From Siphonodentalium dalli (taxonomy: Eukaryota; Mollusca; Scaphopoda; Gadilida; Siphonodentaliidae), in NCBI GenBank assembly GCA_032622095.1, contig CP136064.1, positions 135,981,954 through 136,045,953 of the forward strand: 64,000 nt of DNA, written 5' to 3'. How positions within the stretch are numbered: position 1 is the stretch's first letter; the number at the start of each line of letters is the position of its first letter. A model generated the notes under the pieces. The model made no database searches. It was not told where the DNA came from and saw nothing but the letters and a program-made list of their open reading frames with translations. The translations under genes were made by a program, and so were the position numbers. This document shows positions 1-12,040 of this stretch, one piece after another.

Positions 1-137
1 AATTAGAGCATTACTCTATTTATTGGATGGAAATGTTCAGATAACAAGTTTAAAAAACGGCATATGGCCACTTGTTGGGCTTATTACCTGAACATTTCCT
101 AAGATAACTACCTGTTAATCGATAATTTAGTAAAGAA

Positions 138-535
138 TTGAAGCCAGATGTCATATTCTTGCACGCTGGTGGAAACGATATATCGGCGACATCGAAGACA
201 CGAGATATTGTCGACGCCATCCTCGCCATAGTGAAAAAAATCAATGCAATTGGGACAAGGGTTCTTGTGGGTGAGTTGCTCTATCGGATTCCGGATGACG
301 CCAAATCCCCAGGCTTGACCTTGAAAGAATTCCTGCGACAAATGACCGCCATCAACCGGAAACTCAAGAAAGCGCTAAAGCAAGATTATACATTGTGTTC
401 GAAAACATCCGGTTTCCAAGAGACTATATAAATAGCACCAAGGATAAAGTACATCTGTCAGTATCGTGTGAATCCGGCATGTGTGGCATCCAGAAGTATT
501 TTCACACCATAAGAGACGCCTTGCGAAGACACTGA
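138..535 (+). pseudogene. SGNH/GDSL-hydrolase-like fragment, frameshifted
   Basis: An open frame from 138 to 431 contains PDVIFLHAGGNDIS, which fits the G-x-N-D block of SGNH hydrolases. Near position 400 the reading shifts by one base, and the continuing frame runs to a TGA at 533-535. It contains DKVHLS, compatible with the family's C-terminal D-x-x-H block. A stop just upstream (123-125) removes the N-terminal part with the nucleophile serine. What is left is the middle and end of an esterase domain of about 135 residues, broken by one indel. SGNH domains of this kind occur in mollusc multi-copy genes and in some LINE and tyrosine-recombinase retroelements, so a transposon origin is likely. 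No neighbouring gene supports a host role. The domain call is fairly sure; the source element is not known. Confidence 0.55.
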
Positions 536-880
536 TTCAGTGAAATTGAACATTACTCTTATATATTAGTAATATATGTGTTTGTTTTTTAAATTATAAT
601 AAAGTTGTTCTGATCGAGCTGCGCGTGAATTAACTTAAATGACTACAGGACTTGGTGGTGGGTACCAAATTTCATAATAAGCATCAAAACTATAGTGTCA
701 TTTAAGTTAAGTTGTTATAGTGTATGTGTGTTTTGTTTACATAATGCAGGGTTAAATCTGCGATATCTCGTGACTGCATGGGGGGACTTTTAACAATGCA
801 CTCACCATCGGCTCATGTTATGAGCGTAGTGCCCCTTTTCTGATTCATGCGGTGTCATCGTGGTCTAGCCATATCATGAG
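536..880. other. No recognisable feature
   Basis: AT-rich sequence after the SGNH fragment. I see no coding signal or repeat structure. Confidence 0.4.
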
Positions 881-899
881 AAAAAAAAGGCGTCATTCG

Positions 900-2290
900 C
901 ACTTCAATTCTACTGAAAAACACAGCAAATCTTAAGTGCGGTTTGAAACCCCCGGGTACACCGATGTATAGTTTAGTTTAGTTCTGAATATTCTGAGTTT
1001 TGCGTCATATTTTCGGACAAGTGTCACGTTTGTCCAAAACGAACAAACGGCGGGTTGTCGACATATATATGTCGTGGGTGTATCACCATTACATAGCGAT
1101 TCGAACCGGCGTCATGTGCGCTTTTATTCTACCAATAAACACAGCAAAACGTAGGTGCGGTTTGAAACCCCCGGGTAGACTTGATGTGAATGTTCTGTGT
1201 TTTACACTAAGAATTCATCAATCTGATCGAATTGAGTGTACTCACGTATGGAGTGTCGACACTGTTATGACCAGGTGATATTATTGAACAAATATTTAAA
1301 GGATATCTCGTTTTTTTTAATTTTTAATTTATTCAAATTTAATTTAAAATTAAACATAAAATCGAAAAGATGGATGTACAAGGAGCATGGTTACCTTCGC
1401 TCGTATATACAGGGTGGGATAACACGATTGTCGTTTATATATGGCTAAGGACGTGAATTTGGAGATATTCAGCCCAATATAGTTTGCAACAGAATCGCGA
1501 GTATATTCTGAGTTTTACGTCTTATTTTCGGACAAGTGTCACGTTTGTCCAAAACGAACAAACGGCGGGTTGTCGACATATATATGTCGTGGGTGTATCA
1601 CCATTACATAGCGATTCGAACCGGCGTCATGTGCGCTTTTATTCTACCAATAAACACAGCAAAACGTAGGTGCGGTTTGAAACCCCCGGGTAGACTTGAT
1701 GTGAATGTTCTGTGTTTTACACTAAGAATTCATCAATCTGATCGAATTGAGTGTGCTCACGTATGGAGTGTCGACACTGTTATCACCAGGTGATATTATT
1801 GAACAAATATTAAAGGATATCTTGTTTTTTTAATTTTTTATTTATTCAAATTTAATTTAAAATTAAACATAAAATCGAAAAGATGGATGTACAAGGAGCA
1901 TGGTTACCTTCGCTCGTATATACAGGGTGGGATAGCACGATTACCGTTTATATATGGCTAAGGACGTGAATTTGGAGATATTCAGCCCAATATAGTTTGC
2001 AACAGAATCGCGAGTATGGTTCGAAAACCACCTTAGTTGCGGACAAGAACTACGCTCCTCACATGTGTCGATTGCGAGTTCTGTCGACATGTATATGTCG
2101 TGGGGTATATCACCATGGCAAATGCATTCGAACCGGCGTGATTTGCACTTCAATTCTACTGAAAAACAGAGCAAATCTTAAGTGCGGTTTGAAACCCCCC
2201 GGGTACACCGATGTATAGTTTAGTTCTAATATTCTGAGTTTTACGTCTTATTTTCGGACAAGTGTCATGTTTGTCCAAAACGAACAAAAG
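900..2290 (+). repeat. 515-bp direct repeat, two copies plus partial flanking copies
   Basis: A unit starting TTCTGAGTTTTGCGTC at about 991 recurs at 1506, giving a period of 515 bp and two nearly identical copies. A third start, truncated after about 60 bp, lies at 2231-2288. A GTGCGGTTTGAAACCCCCGG-type motif occurs at 936, 1155, 1670 and 2182. Open frames near 1000-1280 and 1536-1793 come from the repeated sequence and encode nothing recognisable. Confidence 0.8.
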
Positions 2291-2292
2291 CC

Positions 2293-2354
2293 ATGTGTTC
2301 GACCTGGGACTAGTATACATACGATGTGTTCGACCTGGGACTAGTATACATATA
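2293..2354 (+). repeat. 31-bp tandem duplication
   Basis: ATGTGTTCGACCTGGGACTA and its following bases are repeated head to tail at 2293 and 2324. Confidence 0.75.
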
Positions 2355-2359
2355 TACGT

Positions 2360-3715
2360 ATAGTATATATTGGTCCCTGGTTCGACATGGAATAGAAAAG
2401 AGCGTTCTATAAGTGTATTCCTTATATTGTATTAATAAAGAGCGTTTAATTCATATCTGTCCGAAAAATTGAAAACATCTGGAAATCGCAAGTGTTTTTT
2501 AAATCACAGGAAGGCTGAATACCAATATTTTGTATAATATGCAGTCAACACATCTTATACCTTCAAAATGACGTAGAGGAAATTTGGAAGCTCGATGAGC
2601 CATGTTCGTTTAAGGTGTATTCATAATTCAAACAATTGTGTCGGAACAGTTAAAATGACAGAAAATTCCACTGCTTCTATTTCCCATATAAATTGAAAAG
2701 ATAGTTATTTCGTTGATTTGTAGAGATTCAAACTGGGTACTAAAACTTCTGGAGTAGGCAAAGCACTTTTAACCCCAAAGCACGTATCAATTTTCTTAGA
2801 AATGTGACGACAACCTCATGTCCGTTCAATTGTGGAAATATGCAGATATTGCATGTTGAAATTATTGTAAAAACTACAATATTTGATTATTAGACTTAAT
2901 TACCCGATTTAAATACGAATTGCTGCTGTGCGTTGATGCGTAAATCTTCTATTTGAAGATATCAAAATGTGCAGTCGTGCACAGATGCGATGCATGTATC
3001 TATGCCACTGATTAAAGAACTCCGAAGGTTTCAGATAGAGTTAATATAGACAAATATAAACGCCCTTTATAACATCTCTCCCTCCCCTCTACCTCTCTCG
3101 AAAATCTGTGAACGGAGCATATGTGCGCATTTTCTACAAATATAGTACCATAATATGCAATTATTATGATACGTTAAATGCAATATTTATGACCAAAAAA
3201 TCTTATTGAATTTATCTTTTTATATATTTTAAAATATTATTTTGCGAAAACCCGTGCCAATGAATTTTCTTAAATATGCGAGACTGAAAAACAAAGTGAA
3301 AATATTGTATCCATAAGTTGTTATTGACTCTTTTTGGTCGGGGTTTTGTTTTCGTATTATTATTATAGCAGAAAAAGTCACATCGTCGTTGTACTGATTA
3401 TAATTCATCCAAGCAAAGAGGGACCCAATCTACAAAGAGACCGCCAAACAATATGCTGGTAATTGTCATAATTACATAAAGAGTAGTTAGATGTCTGTCT
3501 CGATAATGCATGGGTTGTTCATTGCCATCAATTACATGACGGGATTAAGTATCTCGATACTGTAGACGGACAGTACAAATACACAGGTTGTTGTTCGTTT
3601 TATTTTTGTGACTATAGAATTCCTGAATTTAAATGAGATATACTGAGTAGATATAACGTTAAAAATATATCTTTAATAACACCATCAAAGATATGGAAAA
3701 GTTATGCATGTAGTA
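2360..3715. other. No recognisable feature
   Basis: AT-rich sequence lying between the direct 515-bp repeats and their inverted copy. I see no coding frame, RNA gene or tandem repeat. Confidence 0.4.
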
Positions 3716-3716
3716 T

Positions 3717-4055
3717 GTAAAACTCAGAATATACTCGCGATTCTGTTGCAAACTATATTGGGCTGAATATCTCCAAATTCACATCCTTATAGCCATATAT
3801 CAACGGTAATCGTGTTATCCCACCCTGTATATATATATACGAGCGAAGGTAACCATGCTCCTTGTACATCCATCTTTTCGATTTATGTTTAATTTTAAAT
3901 TAAATTTGAATAAATTTAAAATTAAAAAAACGAGAGATCCTTTAAATATTTGTTCAAAAATATCACCTGGTGATAACAGTGTCGACACTCCATACGTGGG
4001 CACACTCAATTCGATCAGATGTGATGAATTCTTAGTGTAAAACACAGAACACTGA
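3717..4055 (-). repeat. Inverted partial copy of the 515-bp repeat
   Basis: Reading the minus strand reproduces most of the 3' two thirds of the unit at 991-2017, including the segment ending in TTGCAACAGAATCGCGAG. A reversed copy of the GTGCGGTTTGA motif lies further out at 4707-4729. This gives an inverted arrangement around 2.3-3.7 kb. Confidence 0.75.
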
Positions 4056-4059
4056 TTCA

Positions 4060-5002
4060 GGCCGAAAGTCCGTCTGTCGATGAATCCGGAGGTTTTAAAT
4101 CGCACCTAGGATGATTTGCTGAGTTTTTTCAGTTGACTGAAGCCCAAAATGCCGCCATTTCGAATGCCGTTGTCACAGTGATGTACCCCAGGACCTATAC
4201 ATGTCGAAAGAACACGCCAGCGGCTAATGTAGGAGCGCTGTTCTCGTTAAAATGATGGCGTAAAACGTATTGTAGAATGTTTAGTACTGACAAAAAATCT
4301 GAATGTTTAAACCAACACGGCACCTAGGAATTGTTCCGTTTCTCCGCGACGGTGAATATGAATAGCCTAAAGACACCATATACATATCTATTATGCCTGT
4401 CCTCCGGTTCGTTGCACGGACCGCACATAATCACCTAATAAAGGTATGTTACCTGCAATATAAATATTTTCCGCCATACTCAAGGCTTGTCATCCTTTAT
4501 GTATGTTTCTAAAATGAGAATAATCGGCTTTATTTAATTAATTTACATTTTTTAAATTCTTACTACAACCATGTTAAAAGAAATTCAGAAACATGTTTAA
4601 TGTGGCAATGTATGCTTACATTTGGTAAATAGGTTGAAATAGCACGTTAATACATCCTTGTGATAAACTAATTAGTGATGTAACACACATTCTATCAGCC
4701 GATAATTACCCGGGGGTATCAAACCGCACTGCCGTGTACAATTAGCTGGTTTGGACTGGGCCTGCTTTGCAGAGGCGCCGACCGCGTCATGATGAATACA
4801 CTTACAGGGGACTCTGCCTATAGCCACAGAAGTTCTGTTATCTATAAATCTCGCACTCTTTTATAAACAACAGGTGTTTATCATGCTTGGTGGTACAGAG
4901 ATGGCTTGGGAATGCAAGGATATGGAACTTACTGAACATCTGTCTGTTTTCTCACAAACCCCTGATTTCAACCAAATTTAGTGGGTGACTAGAGGTACCT
5001 AG
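4060..5002. other. No gene seen
   Basis: Apart from the inverted terminal motif at 4707-4729, I find nothing to annotate. It is followed by a run of 13 C at 5003-5015 and an A/T-only tract at about 5040-5150. Confidence 0.4.
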
Positions 5003-5159
5003 CCCCCCCCCCCCCGACGATGTAATGTCCTAAGTTCTTCAAAATTTTAATTAAATATTTTTTATTTTATTTAAATAAAAAAAAAATTATTTAATAAAAA
5101 AAATTTATTTAATAAAAAAAATTGTATTTATTAAAAATTAAATAGACAAAAAAATTTTG

Positions 5160-5558
5160 GGGTTAAATTGAGCAATTAAAAAAATTTCTTCAGATTTATG
5201 TCCATAGCCCCACCCACATTTGACCCAGTGACCTCATTTGAACAAATCTGAACCACAGTCACCCAAGGTACCCTCATACCAAATGTGAACCCATTCGGCC
5301 CGACAACTTCAGAAAAGAAGTCGTTTTAAGAATTACTATGTGGAAAAATAGTTATGGTCCTGACATCAAAACTATTTGACTTGGTGACCTCATTTGAACA
5401 AATCTGAATAAGAGTCACCTAGGGAACATCCACACCAAATATAAACCCAATCGGTCTGATGGTTTCAGAGGAGAAGATGTTCAAAGAATTGTTGACGGAC
5501 GGACGACGGAGTGATGACTATAGCTCCACCGGAGACTTCGTCTCAGGTGAGCTAAAAA
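5160..5558 (+). repeat. Pearl-like dispersed element, copy 1
   Basis: Two core modules (GACCTCATTTGAACAAATCT, then CACCAAATATAAACCCAATC) are followed by a short GACGGACGG run and a stem-loop at 5522-5558 (AGCTCCACC...GGTGAGCT, then AAAAA). The layout of core repeats, tetranucleotide run and terminal hairpin resembles oyster pearl elements; the family name is inferred. Confidence 0.7.
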
Positions 5559-5564
5559 CAATTG

Positions 5565-7090
5565 ATGGATGGATAGAGACATAATGACAGATGGATGGAT
5601 GGGAGAACAGTCTGACATAGAGACTGACAAATTCAATCCAATATACCCCCCAAGTTTTCTTTGCAAAATCAGGGTATAATGAGTTCAACTGGATGCTGGT
5701 GGTTAAGAACATAATATTCGCATTAGATTGAAGTTCACTAGTTAGAGTTGGAGATGTGCACCCATTGGGCACCTCAATTATGCATTTTATATTCACAAAT
5801 TAGGGGATATAGAAACTAAACAGAAGGGAAAAAGTAAGTAAAAATGTCAATTTAAGTGCCTATATACTTCCCAGAAGATGAGGCCTAAGCAGAATGAGGA
5901 CCCTGGCTAGTGTATTTGGTGATGCTAGACTGCTGTGCAGGGTAGCATAACTAAATTCACCCTCTGGGGACCTCATTCTGCAAATGCCAGACACACTAAA
6001 TTCAGGTTAGAGAACAATAATTTGTTTTGATTTTATTTTAATAACACACACTGGCATGAGTGCTAGCAAAGCATTAGTTCACACCTGTCAGCCTGATAAA
6101 CATCTCAATTGATGACTGTGTGTGTATTTATATTAACTCTCTCTCTGTCTGTTAATACAATTGACTTAATCTGCTGGTGGGAGAGATCCTGTGAGTTAGG
6201 AGATGAGATAGGGTGGAATGCTGTTGGTTGGGGGCAGGCCTGTGGGGTTTTATTATTTTTTTGGAATTATGGCCCTGGCTCCACCCCCATTTGACCCAGT
6301 GACCCCATTTGAACAAATCTGAACCCCAGTCATTCAATGACCCCCCATACCAAATATAAACCTAATCGGCATAATGGTTCTAGACAAGAAGTCGTTATAA
6401 GAATTACCAAGGAGTAATATAGTTATGGCCCTGGTTTCGCAACTATTTGAAACAGTGACCTCATTTGAACAAATCTGAATGACAGTCACCTAGGGAACAT
6501 CCACACCAAATATGATGAAAATGCAAAAATGTAATTTTTTTGTTTTTAGAGTTATGTCCCTGGTTCTGCCCCTATTTGACCCAGTGACCCAATTTGAACA
6601 AATCTGATTCCCAGTCACCCAAGGTCCCTCAGTACCAAATATAAGCTAAATCGGCCCAATATTTTTTTAGAAGAAGTCATTGTAAGAATTACTATGAGTT
6701 ATGGCCCTGGTTTCTCAACTAATTGACCGGGTGACTTCATTTGAACAAATCTGAACACCAGTCACCCAAGGACCCTCCATACCAAATATTAGCTAAATCG
6801 GCACAATGGTTATGGACAAGAAGTTGTTGTAAGAATTACTATGGGGGAATAGAGTTATGGCCCTGGTTTCGCAACTCTTTGACCCAGTGACCTCATTTGA
6901 ACAAATCTGAATGAGAGTCACCTAGGGAACATCCACACCAAATATGAACCAATTCGGTATGATGGTTTCAGAGGAGATGTTTTTTAAAAAGTTGACGGAC
7001 GGAAAGACGGACGGACGGACAGACGGACGGACGGACGAGGAGTGATGACTATAGCTCCACCGGAGACTTCGTCTCAGGTGAGCTAAAAAC
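5565..7090 (+). repeat. Pearl-like dispersed element, long copy 2
   Basis: A roughly 700-bp 5' module (5565-6250) is followed by about five core modules of 130-160 bp, recognised by GTTATGGCCCTGG starts near 6270, 6423, 6551, 6698 and 6856. A (GGAC)n run follows at about 6995-7040 and a hairpin ending GAGCTAAAAA at about 7062-7090. The whole unit is repeated at 26030-27791 with a deletion of about 190 bp here near 5716. It encodes no protein. Confidence 0.75.
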
Positions 7091-7170
7091 TAACCTTTTG
7101 TTAGTGTTTTACATTAATTGTGCATATATAATTATTTTGCACATAATAAATATTTGCCATACTATACTAT

Positions 7171-7188
7171 GGGGGGGGGGGGGGGGGG
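7171..7188 (+). repeat. Poly-G tract (18)
   Basis: Uninterrupted run of 18 G on the plus strand. Confidence 0.9.
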
Positions 7189-7393
7189 ATTCACAACTCT
7201 AGAATAAAAAATTCTACATTTAATGAATTTAGATCAAGATAAACAATATGAATGATGTAACATAAATACTGATTTCTTCTCAATAATTTTACATTATCAC
7301 CTTTCAGTGTTGGCTGTGGGCAGTGACATTGGTAATATCTGTATTGGGTAAAGGATTCACAGGGGATAAATAAGTAGAATTGACAATTCTTAC

Positions 7394-7514
7394 CATCTGG
7401 GACATACATGAGAGCATTGCGAGTTTTATACTCCCACAGATCTGGAACTGCAGGCTTGGCTTCTATTGCAGCTTGCTGCTCTATGTCTGGTAATGACAGT
7501 CTTTCATTCTGTGC
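7394..7514 (-). CDS. ESS2: ESS2 (DGCR14) internal exon, downstream
   Basis: This 121-bp exon is read on the minus strand. It begins after an acceptor (TTTGTAG at 7515-7521) and ends before a GTAAGA donor (7388-7393). It encodes AQNERLSLPDIEQQ... followed by WEYKTRNALMYVPDG, which matches the ESS2 segment where vertebrates have WKYKAKNSLMYYPEG. It enters in phase 0 and leaves after one base of a glycine codon, consistent with the family. ESS2 is a nuclear protein that associates with late spliceosomal complexes. It continues directly from the exon at 15637-15782 with no residues missing. Downstream exons were not found between 1 and 7190, so they probably lie left of the window. There is no sign of decay. 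Confidence 0.88.
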
Positions 7515-8149
7515 CTACAAATAATTATTTATCAGCCAATAACAAAAATCACAGTAGAAAGTACATATTCCCTATTGACATATTTGCGCACTAATATACT
7601 ATATGTTTGGCAACGTCAATCTCTCAACCTTTTGAGTCAACGAGAGGCCGATCATGATCGGCGGATGTTTAACCCATACCTTGGCGATTAGCTATTTTTA
7701 TATATCCTTACACCAACGTTTTCATGAGTGCAAAAGTTTCAACAATTCACACTTTATATAGTCATCCTGTGAAAAATATTTACTTATCACATTGTGTCAA
7801 CAGGATTGGTGGAGGATGTTAATATTTTTAAGCAAATAAACCAAATGACCCTCATTTGCAGGTTAGGGGTGTGTTATCATAAACTATGCCAACAACTATA
7901 AACATAATCAATGGAAATATTTGAGTTATCAAATCGGATAGTATGGGGTTAATCTTACCCAAACAGAAAACAAAACTGGACCAGAGAGTCATCAATCACA
8001 GTTTGACATGTGATAAACAAAGCCTGCTAGCCACCACTGTCAGGCTTTAATAGCATGTAGTATCTAATGTCCATAGCAATAAATAACTCATTTCAATAAC
8101 ACACCTGGTCTGTGTGATATGCTCTCTTTCAAATTCACAGCAGCAAAGA

Positions 8150-8965
8150 GGTATTAATTACTTGAATTATAAAGGACAATAACTCTGTTAAAATATATTG
8201 GATCAAACCCAAATTCATATACCAAATTTGGTGTTCATCAGATGAATTTTTTTTTGAGTCATAGCAGCTTGGGTGAATTCTAAGTAAACATGAGAGTGAA
8301 AAGGGTTAATTAAACAATACCAAAAACCATACAGATGAAGAACATGCTAAGAAAAACCTAGCTAAGAAATATGAGGCAGATCAGAAGAAATATGTTCAAC
8401 TTATTGCATTGGATAGCATGTGTGTAAAGGGTTAATTATTTTCTAAACCGATCAACCAATCAATACCAAAAACTATACAGGTGAGGGGTGTGTCATCATA
8501 AACCTACATATCAAATATGAACACAATCTGACAAAAAATACTTTGGTTATAGCATCGGATTTTTTTCTTTTTCTTTTATTTTTGAAAAAAGGGTCATAAC
8601 TCCATTAAAATAAATTGGATCAAACCCATATTCAAACTCGATCTGTATTTTGGGCTGTGAAACTCACACACCAAATTTGGTTCCAATCAGATAAAATATG
8701 TTTGAGTTATGGCAGAATGCGTGATATTCTAAGTAAAAAAAGGGCCATAACTCTGTAACAAAAACTCGGATAAAACCCAAATTCGAACTCGATCTGTATC
8801 TTGGGCTGAGAAAGCCATATACAAAATTTGTTTCTGATTGGATAGAAAATGTTTGAGTTATCGCATTACACATGAAGTGTCTATGGATGGACAGACAGAT
8901 GGACGGACACCGGCTATTTTAATAGACACCCGAAAAAAAAAATTCGGGGGACAAAAACCATACTT
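8150..8965 (+). repeat. Second pearl-like family with (GGAC) run and hairpin
   Basis: Modules near 8160, 8570 and 8740 share 'CATAACTC..., GGATCAAACCCAAATTC, CTCGATCTGTAT, CCAAATTTG'. They are followed by GGACAGACAGATGGACGGAC (about 8889-8908) and a stem CACCCGAA/TTCGGGGG at about 8927-8952. The modules differ from the AACAAATCTGAA family but the layout is the same. Confidence 0.6.
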
Positions 8966-10519
8966 ATTTGACAACCATACTTATGTCAGAACACCGGTAC
9001 CAGTACGTTGTAAACTTGTCGAAAATGGAATACACTGTACGGGAATTGAAATATATTATTCCATATTAAACTGCACTTTGCGATATAAACTTCCTCCAGC
9101 TGCTTGACCAGAAATCGACAACGTGTTGATTTACAACAGTTATGTCACAGTATTCATATTTAATAAAGCATAACAAACTGAATATACACTGTTTATATAA
9201 ACGGAAAACTTGCCATGTAAACCAACATGTCAAATCCCATCATTGAGGAATAGGTAGCCAAGTCAAATCACGTCATTGAGGGTTGCGCTAGAAAACTCTT
9301 TGAGTGTTAAAGAGTTAATGAACAATTCCCTTATCCCAATATGACGAACCCCGTTAAATTTGTATCGGTAAGTTTGAAAATCTTCGATGTTGGTGGCCGT
9401 TTTGGACGCCATATTAAAATAATTATCAAATATGAAGTGTCCGATGCTGTATATATCGTCATTTGTGTCTATGTCACAAAATGCGCCATAAAATAAGAAA
9501 ATACCTCCCTGTAAACCGTGAGTCTCACTCATCAGCCTTTGGTAGCCAAATGTGACCAGTTGAAATATATATACCGGTATATTCTCGGCTTTAGTGTACA
9601 AAAATTCATATAAAAATTGAAAAGATATGAAATAGTTGACAAAACAGTGATCATGTGAGGTTTTATGAATTTACAAATTCTGGACCAGTATCCTCGTGAT
9701 ACCCATATAAAAAATTTTATCACAATGTTGTAAATGTTTTAGAAATTAGTAGAAATTACCATTTTTCACCATTTTCCCTGATTTTCCCCCAAATTTTCAT
9801 CTTAGAACACGTGGGGTTAAGTTTATGCCCACAACGCATTTTCACAGAAATATAATTGGCATTCCATCATCCAAATTGTTTTTCTATGTATTTGGATCAA
9901 TTTTTTAGATATGTTGCGCATCAATAGCCCATGTATTTTACAAGTTATAGCCAATTATATGTGACACTATTTTTCAAAATCCAAATTATTTTCGTAATTT
10001 CAAAATATTTATCACATTTTTTTCGAACTAGCTAATACATCGGTCCAGTGTTGTATCTCATGTTGTTTTATGGTGATCTATAATTAATATAAATGATGTC
10101 TTGTTCACTTTATAACCGCAGTAATTATTTTATACGATGACACATTTTAATTTTATTTTAGGGGTAGGAGTTGTCTTCCCTGAAAAGTCTATTTTGGGAC
10201 ACATTTTGAAGCGGGCAACAAGCAAAATCAGACGCATCATATAATGACCTTTAATTTGATATATAACAACCTATGTTGGAGGGGGGTGCAGCCAACTTCT
10301 AAACTAGAGGCTTTCTGAGAATTGGCTCAAGGACTATGTGGACCATGTATTAAAATGTGAAAAAATCTGCCCGATGAGAATATAAGGTATAAACATCAAT
10401 TTTCTTGAAATTTATTGAGATACTGGCTAGCCAATGAATCTTTTCAACACTTCAACCATGCCCCGCAGGAACAAGGCATTGAATATACAGCATGCCAGTG
10501 GGCTCTCATCCAAGATGTC

Positions 10520-10800
10520 TGCATAGATTCAAGATTCAATAAGATTTATTTGGTATTCAATATAATTATACTATCTATAGATATATAACAACAGGACCCC
10601 ACAAAAAGTTTAACTCGCAAGGGCAGGGAGGGCCCTTATGCTTGTATAATGATACAGTGTAATGTGTACGCGTATTGGGTGTATATAGTGCGGGTGCGTA
10701 CTTTACAATGTGTGTAGTTTCGTATAGAGATGGGCAAGAAGGGGTGAGGGTGGGGGCATGGGGTGGGGGGGGGGGGGGGGGGGGGTTGGGTTGTGAGATG
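10520..10800 (-). repeat. Probable LINE 3' end
   Basis: On the minus strand the sequence ends in AATAAATCTTATTGAATCTTGAATCT, a short repeated tail. Before that comes a GC-rich 3'-UTR-like stretch (GGGCCCTCCCTGCCCTTGCG) similar in layout to the LINE tail at 17140. No coding frame remains. A 21-base G run (10765-10785) interrupts it. Confidence 0.35.
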
Positions 10801-11091
10801 GCGATTATTGTCATTTTTTTTAGTTGTTATGCTTTATCTGGTAGCCAATATGATTATCTTGATGTATTCATGCTGAGACCTGCGCGATCATCTTGCAATA
10901 CTTGTATATTTTCAAGAATGTGAGGAATACCAGTAATTTTAGGTGATCAATGGAATATGGGTGTGAATACTGCTTGATTTGGTTACGGTCATAATTAAGT
11001 TGATTAATTTTGCACTGTTGTTCAGATGTACATGAGTGACATATAGGAGGCCCCCACCCCCACCCCCTGTGGAATACGGAATACCACTTAA

Positions 11092-11842
11092 CCCTTTGAA
11101 CCCTGACGTCCTGAACGTTAAATGGCCCCAACCCGAGGCGCCTGACGTTATTAATAGTGTTCCGACGACGTAACTTATAATGTTCTTAACTGGGACGTAT
11201 ATACATGTATACACGTTCAACAGTACAGCAATATACTATTCTAACTGAACTAGTTTGCAATGAAATATGTCACAAGGTATTAATTTCAACGAGACAGTCC
11301 ATTCCACGTTCAATATACATGTAGATTATATTGCGTCTTCCTTTGGTCGCGCTATATATTTATAATGAAATTCTTATCCTTTGCCTACAATAAAAAACAT
11401 TTCTCAAAATGCACCTGTGTGCATGCGCAAAGAAACAGACCCCCGTTTCCAATTTGGCTGCTAAAATCAGAGGTATGAACATGAATGTGACTCATTCGCG
11501 CAAAGTAAAAGCACAATTCTAGTTAATTTGGACTTTCATCGCCAAATTTCTAACGAAATACTTCCCCTTTTCTGGTGATAAAAAGCTATTTTTTTCTCAA
11601 AATATGCCTCTGCGCATGCGCTAAGAAACAGACCCTCTGTCACCAGTTTGTCTATCAAAGTCACGTGGGTAAACATGTGACCCGTGTGTGCAAAGTAGAT
11701 GTACAACTCTAGTTGATATGTGCGTTTGTTGAGCTGTAATTTTGTGTCAAATACCGTCTGATTTTCGGACCGGTATTCCGGTCTCCCGGGATATAGGAAT
11801 ATAAGGATTGGACCGGTATTCCGGTCTCTCGGGTTCAAAGGG
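11092..11842 (-). mobile_element. piggyBac-type MITE, 751 bp, TTAA on both sides
   Basis: TTAA at 11088-11091 is followed by CCCTTTGAACCC. At the other end GGGTTCAAAGGG runs into TTAA at 11843-11846. This gives a 12-bp perfect terminal inverted repeat with the TTAA target duplication typical of piggyBac. The right end carries two copies of GACCGGTATTCCGGTC (11768-11783 and 11811-11826); the left end carries CCTGACGT-type direct repeats. An internal segment of about 120 bp is duplicated (11401-11523 and 11595-11716). The long minus-strand open frame inside (11536-11910) crosses the end and matches no known family, so the element is non-autonomous. By analogy with the other ends, the palindrome-bearing end is taken as the 'left', which puts the element on the minus strand. 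Confidence 0.85.
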
Positions 11843-11846
11843 TTAA

Positions 11847-12040
11847 CACAGAGGGTGGAATACGGAATACCAGTTAACAGCCATATGGAATACATAAAGT
11901 CGGCGTACATGGAAGGTCGGTGTACGAATACCGGTATTTTTGGAATACCGAATACCTCCTAACAGAGGGGCCGGAATACGGCGTACCTCATAACAGGGCA
12001 TGGAATATGGCGTACGAAAGGGGGGTGGGGGCCTCATATA
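11847..12040. repeat. GGAATAC-rich degenerate repeat
   Basis: GGAATACGGAATACC and variants recur at 11072, 11856, 11947, 11983 and 12000. The first lies just left of the MITE, so the MITE split this repeat. Confidence 0.65.

Noticed and set aside
1-11. AATTAGAGCAT at the window start resembling the end of the 39015-56237 unit
   Set aside because: Only 11 bp match and the following bases differ.
1085-1120. tRNA-like B box (GGTTCGAATC on the minus strand, also near 1612 and 2128)
   Set aside because: No A box at the required distance and no cloverleaf; only the short motif matches.
1000-1793. Two similar open frames with 'VVDIYMSWVYHHYIAIRTGVM'
   Set aside because: They are the same 515-bp repeat translated twice; there is no domain, and the inverted copy lacks the frame.
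7673-7949. Possible 277-bp TTAA MITE (CCCATACC...GTATGGGG)
   Set aside because: The ends are offset by one base and match for only about 7 bp; chance is likely.
9290-9318. GTGTTAAAGAGTTAA as another piggyBac right end
   Set aside because: No matching left end, no palindromes and no subterminal repeats nearby.
11536-11910. 124-residue minus-strand open frame as a gene
   Set aside because: It crosses the MITE border and TTAA, lacks a known domain and contains the internal repeat.
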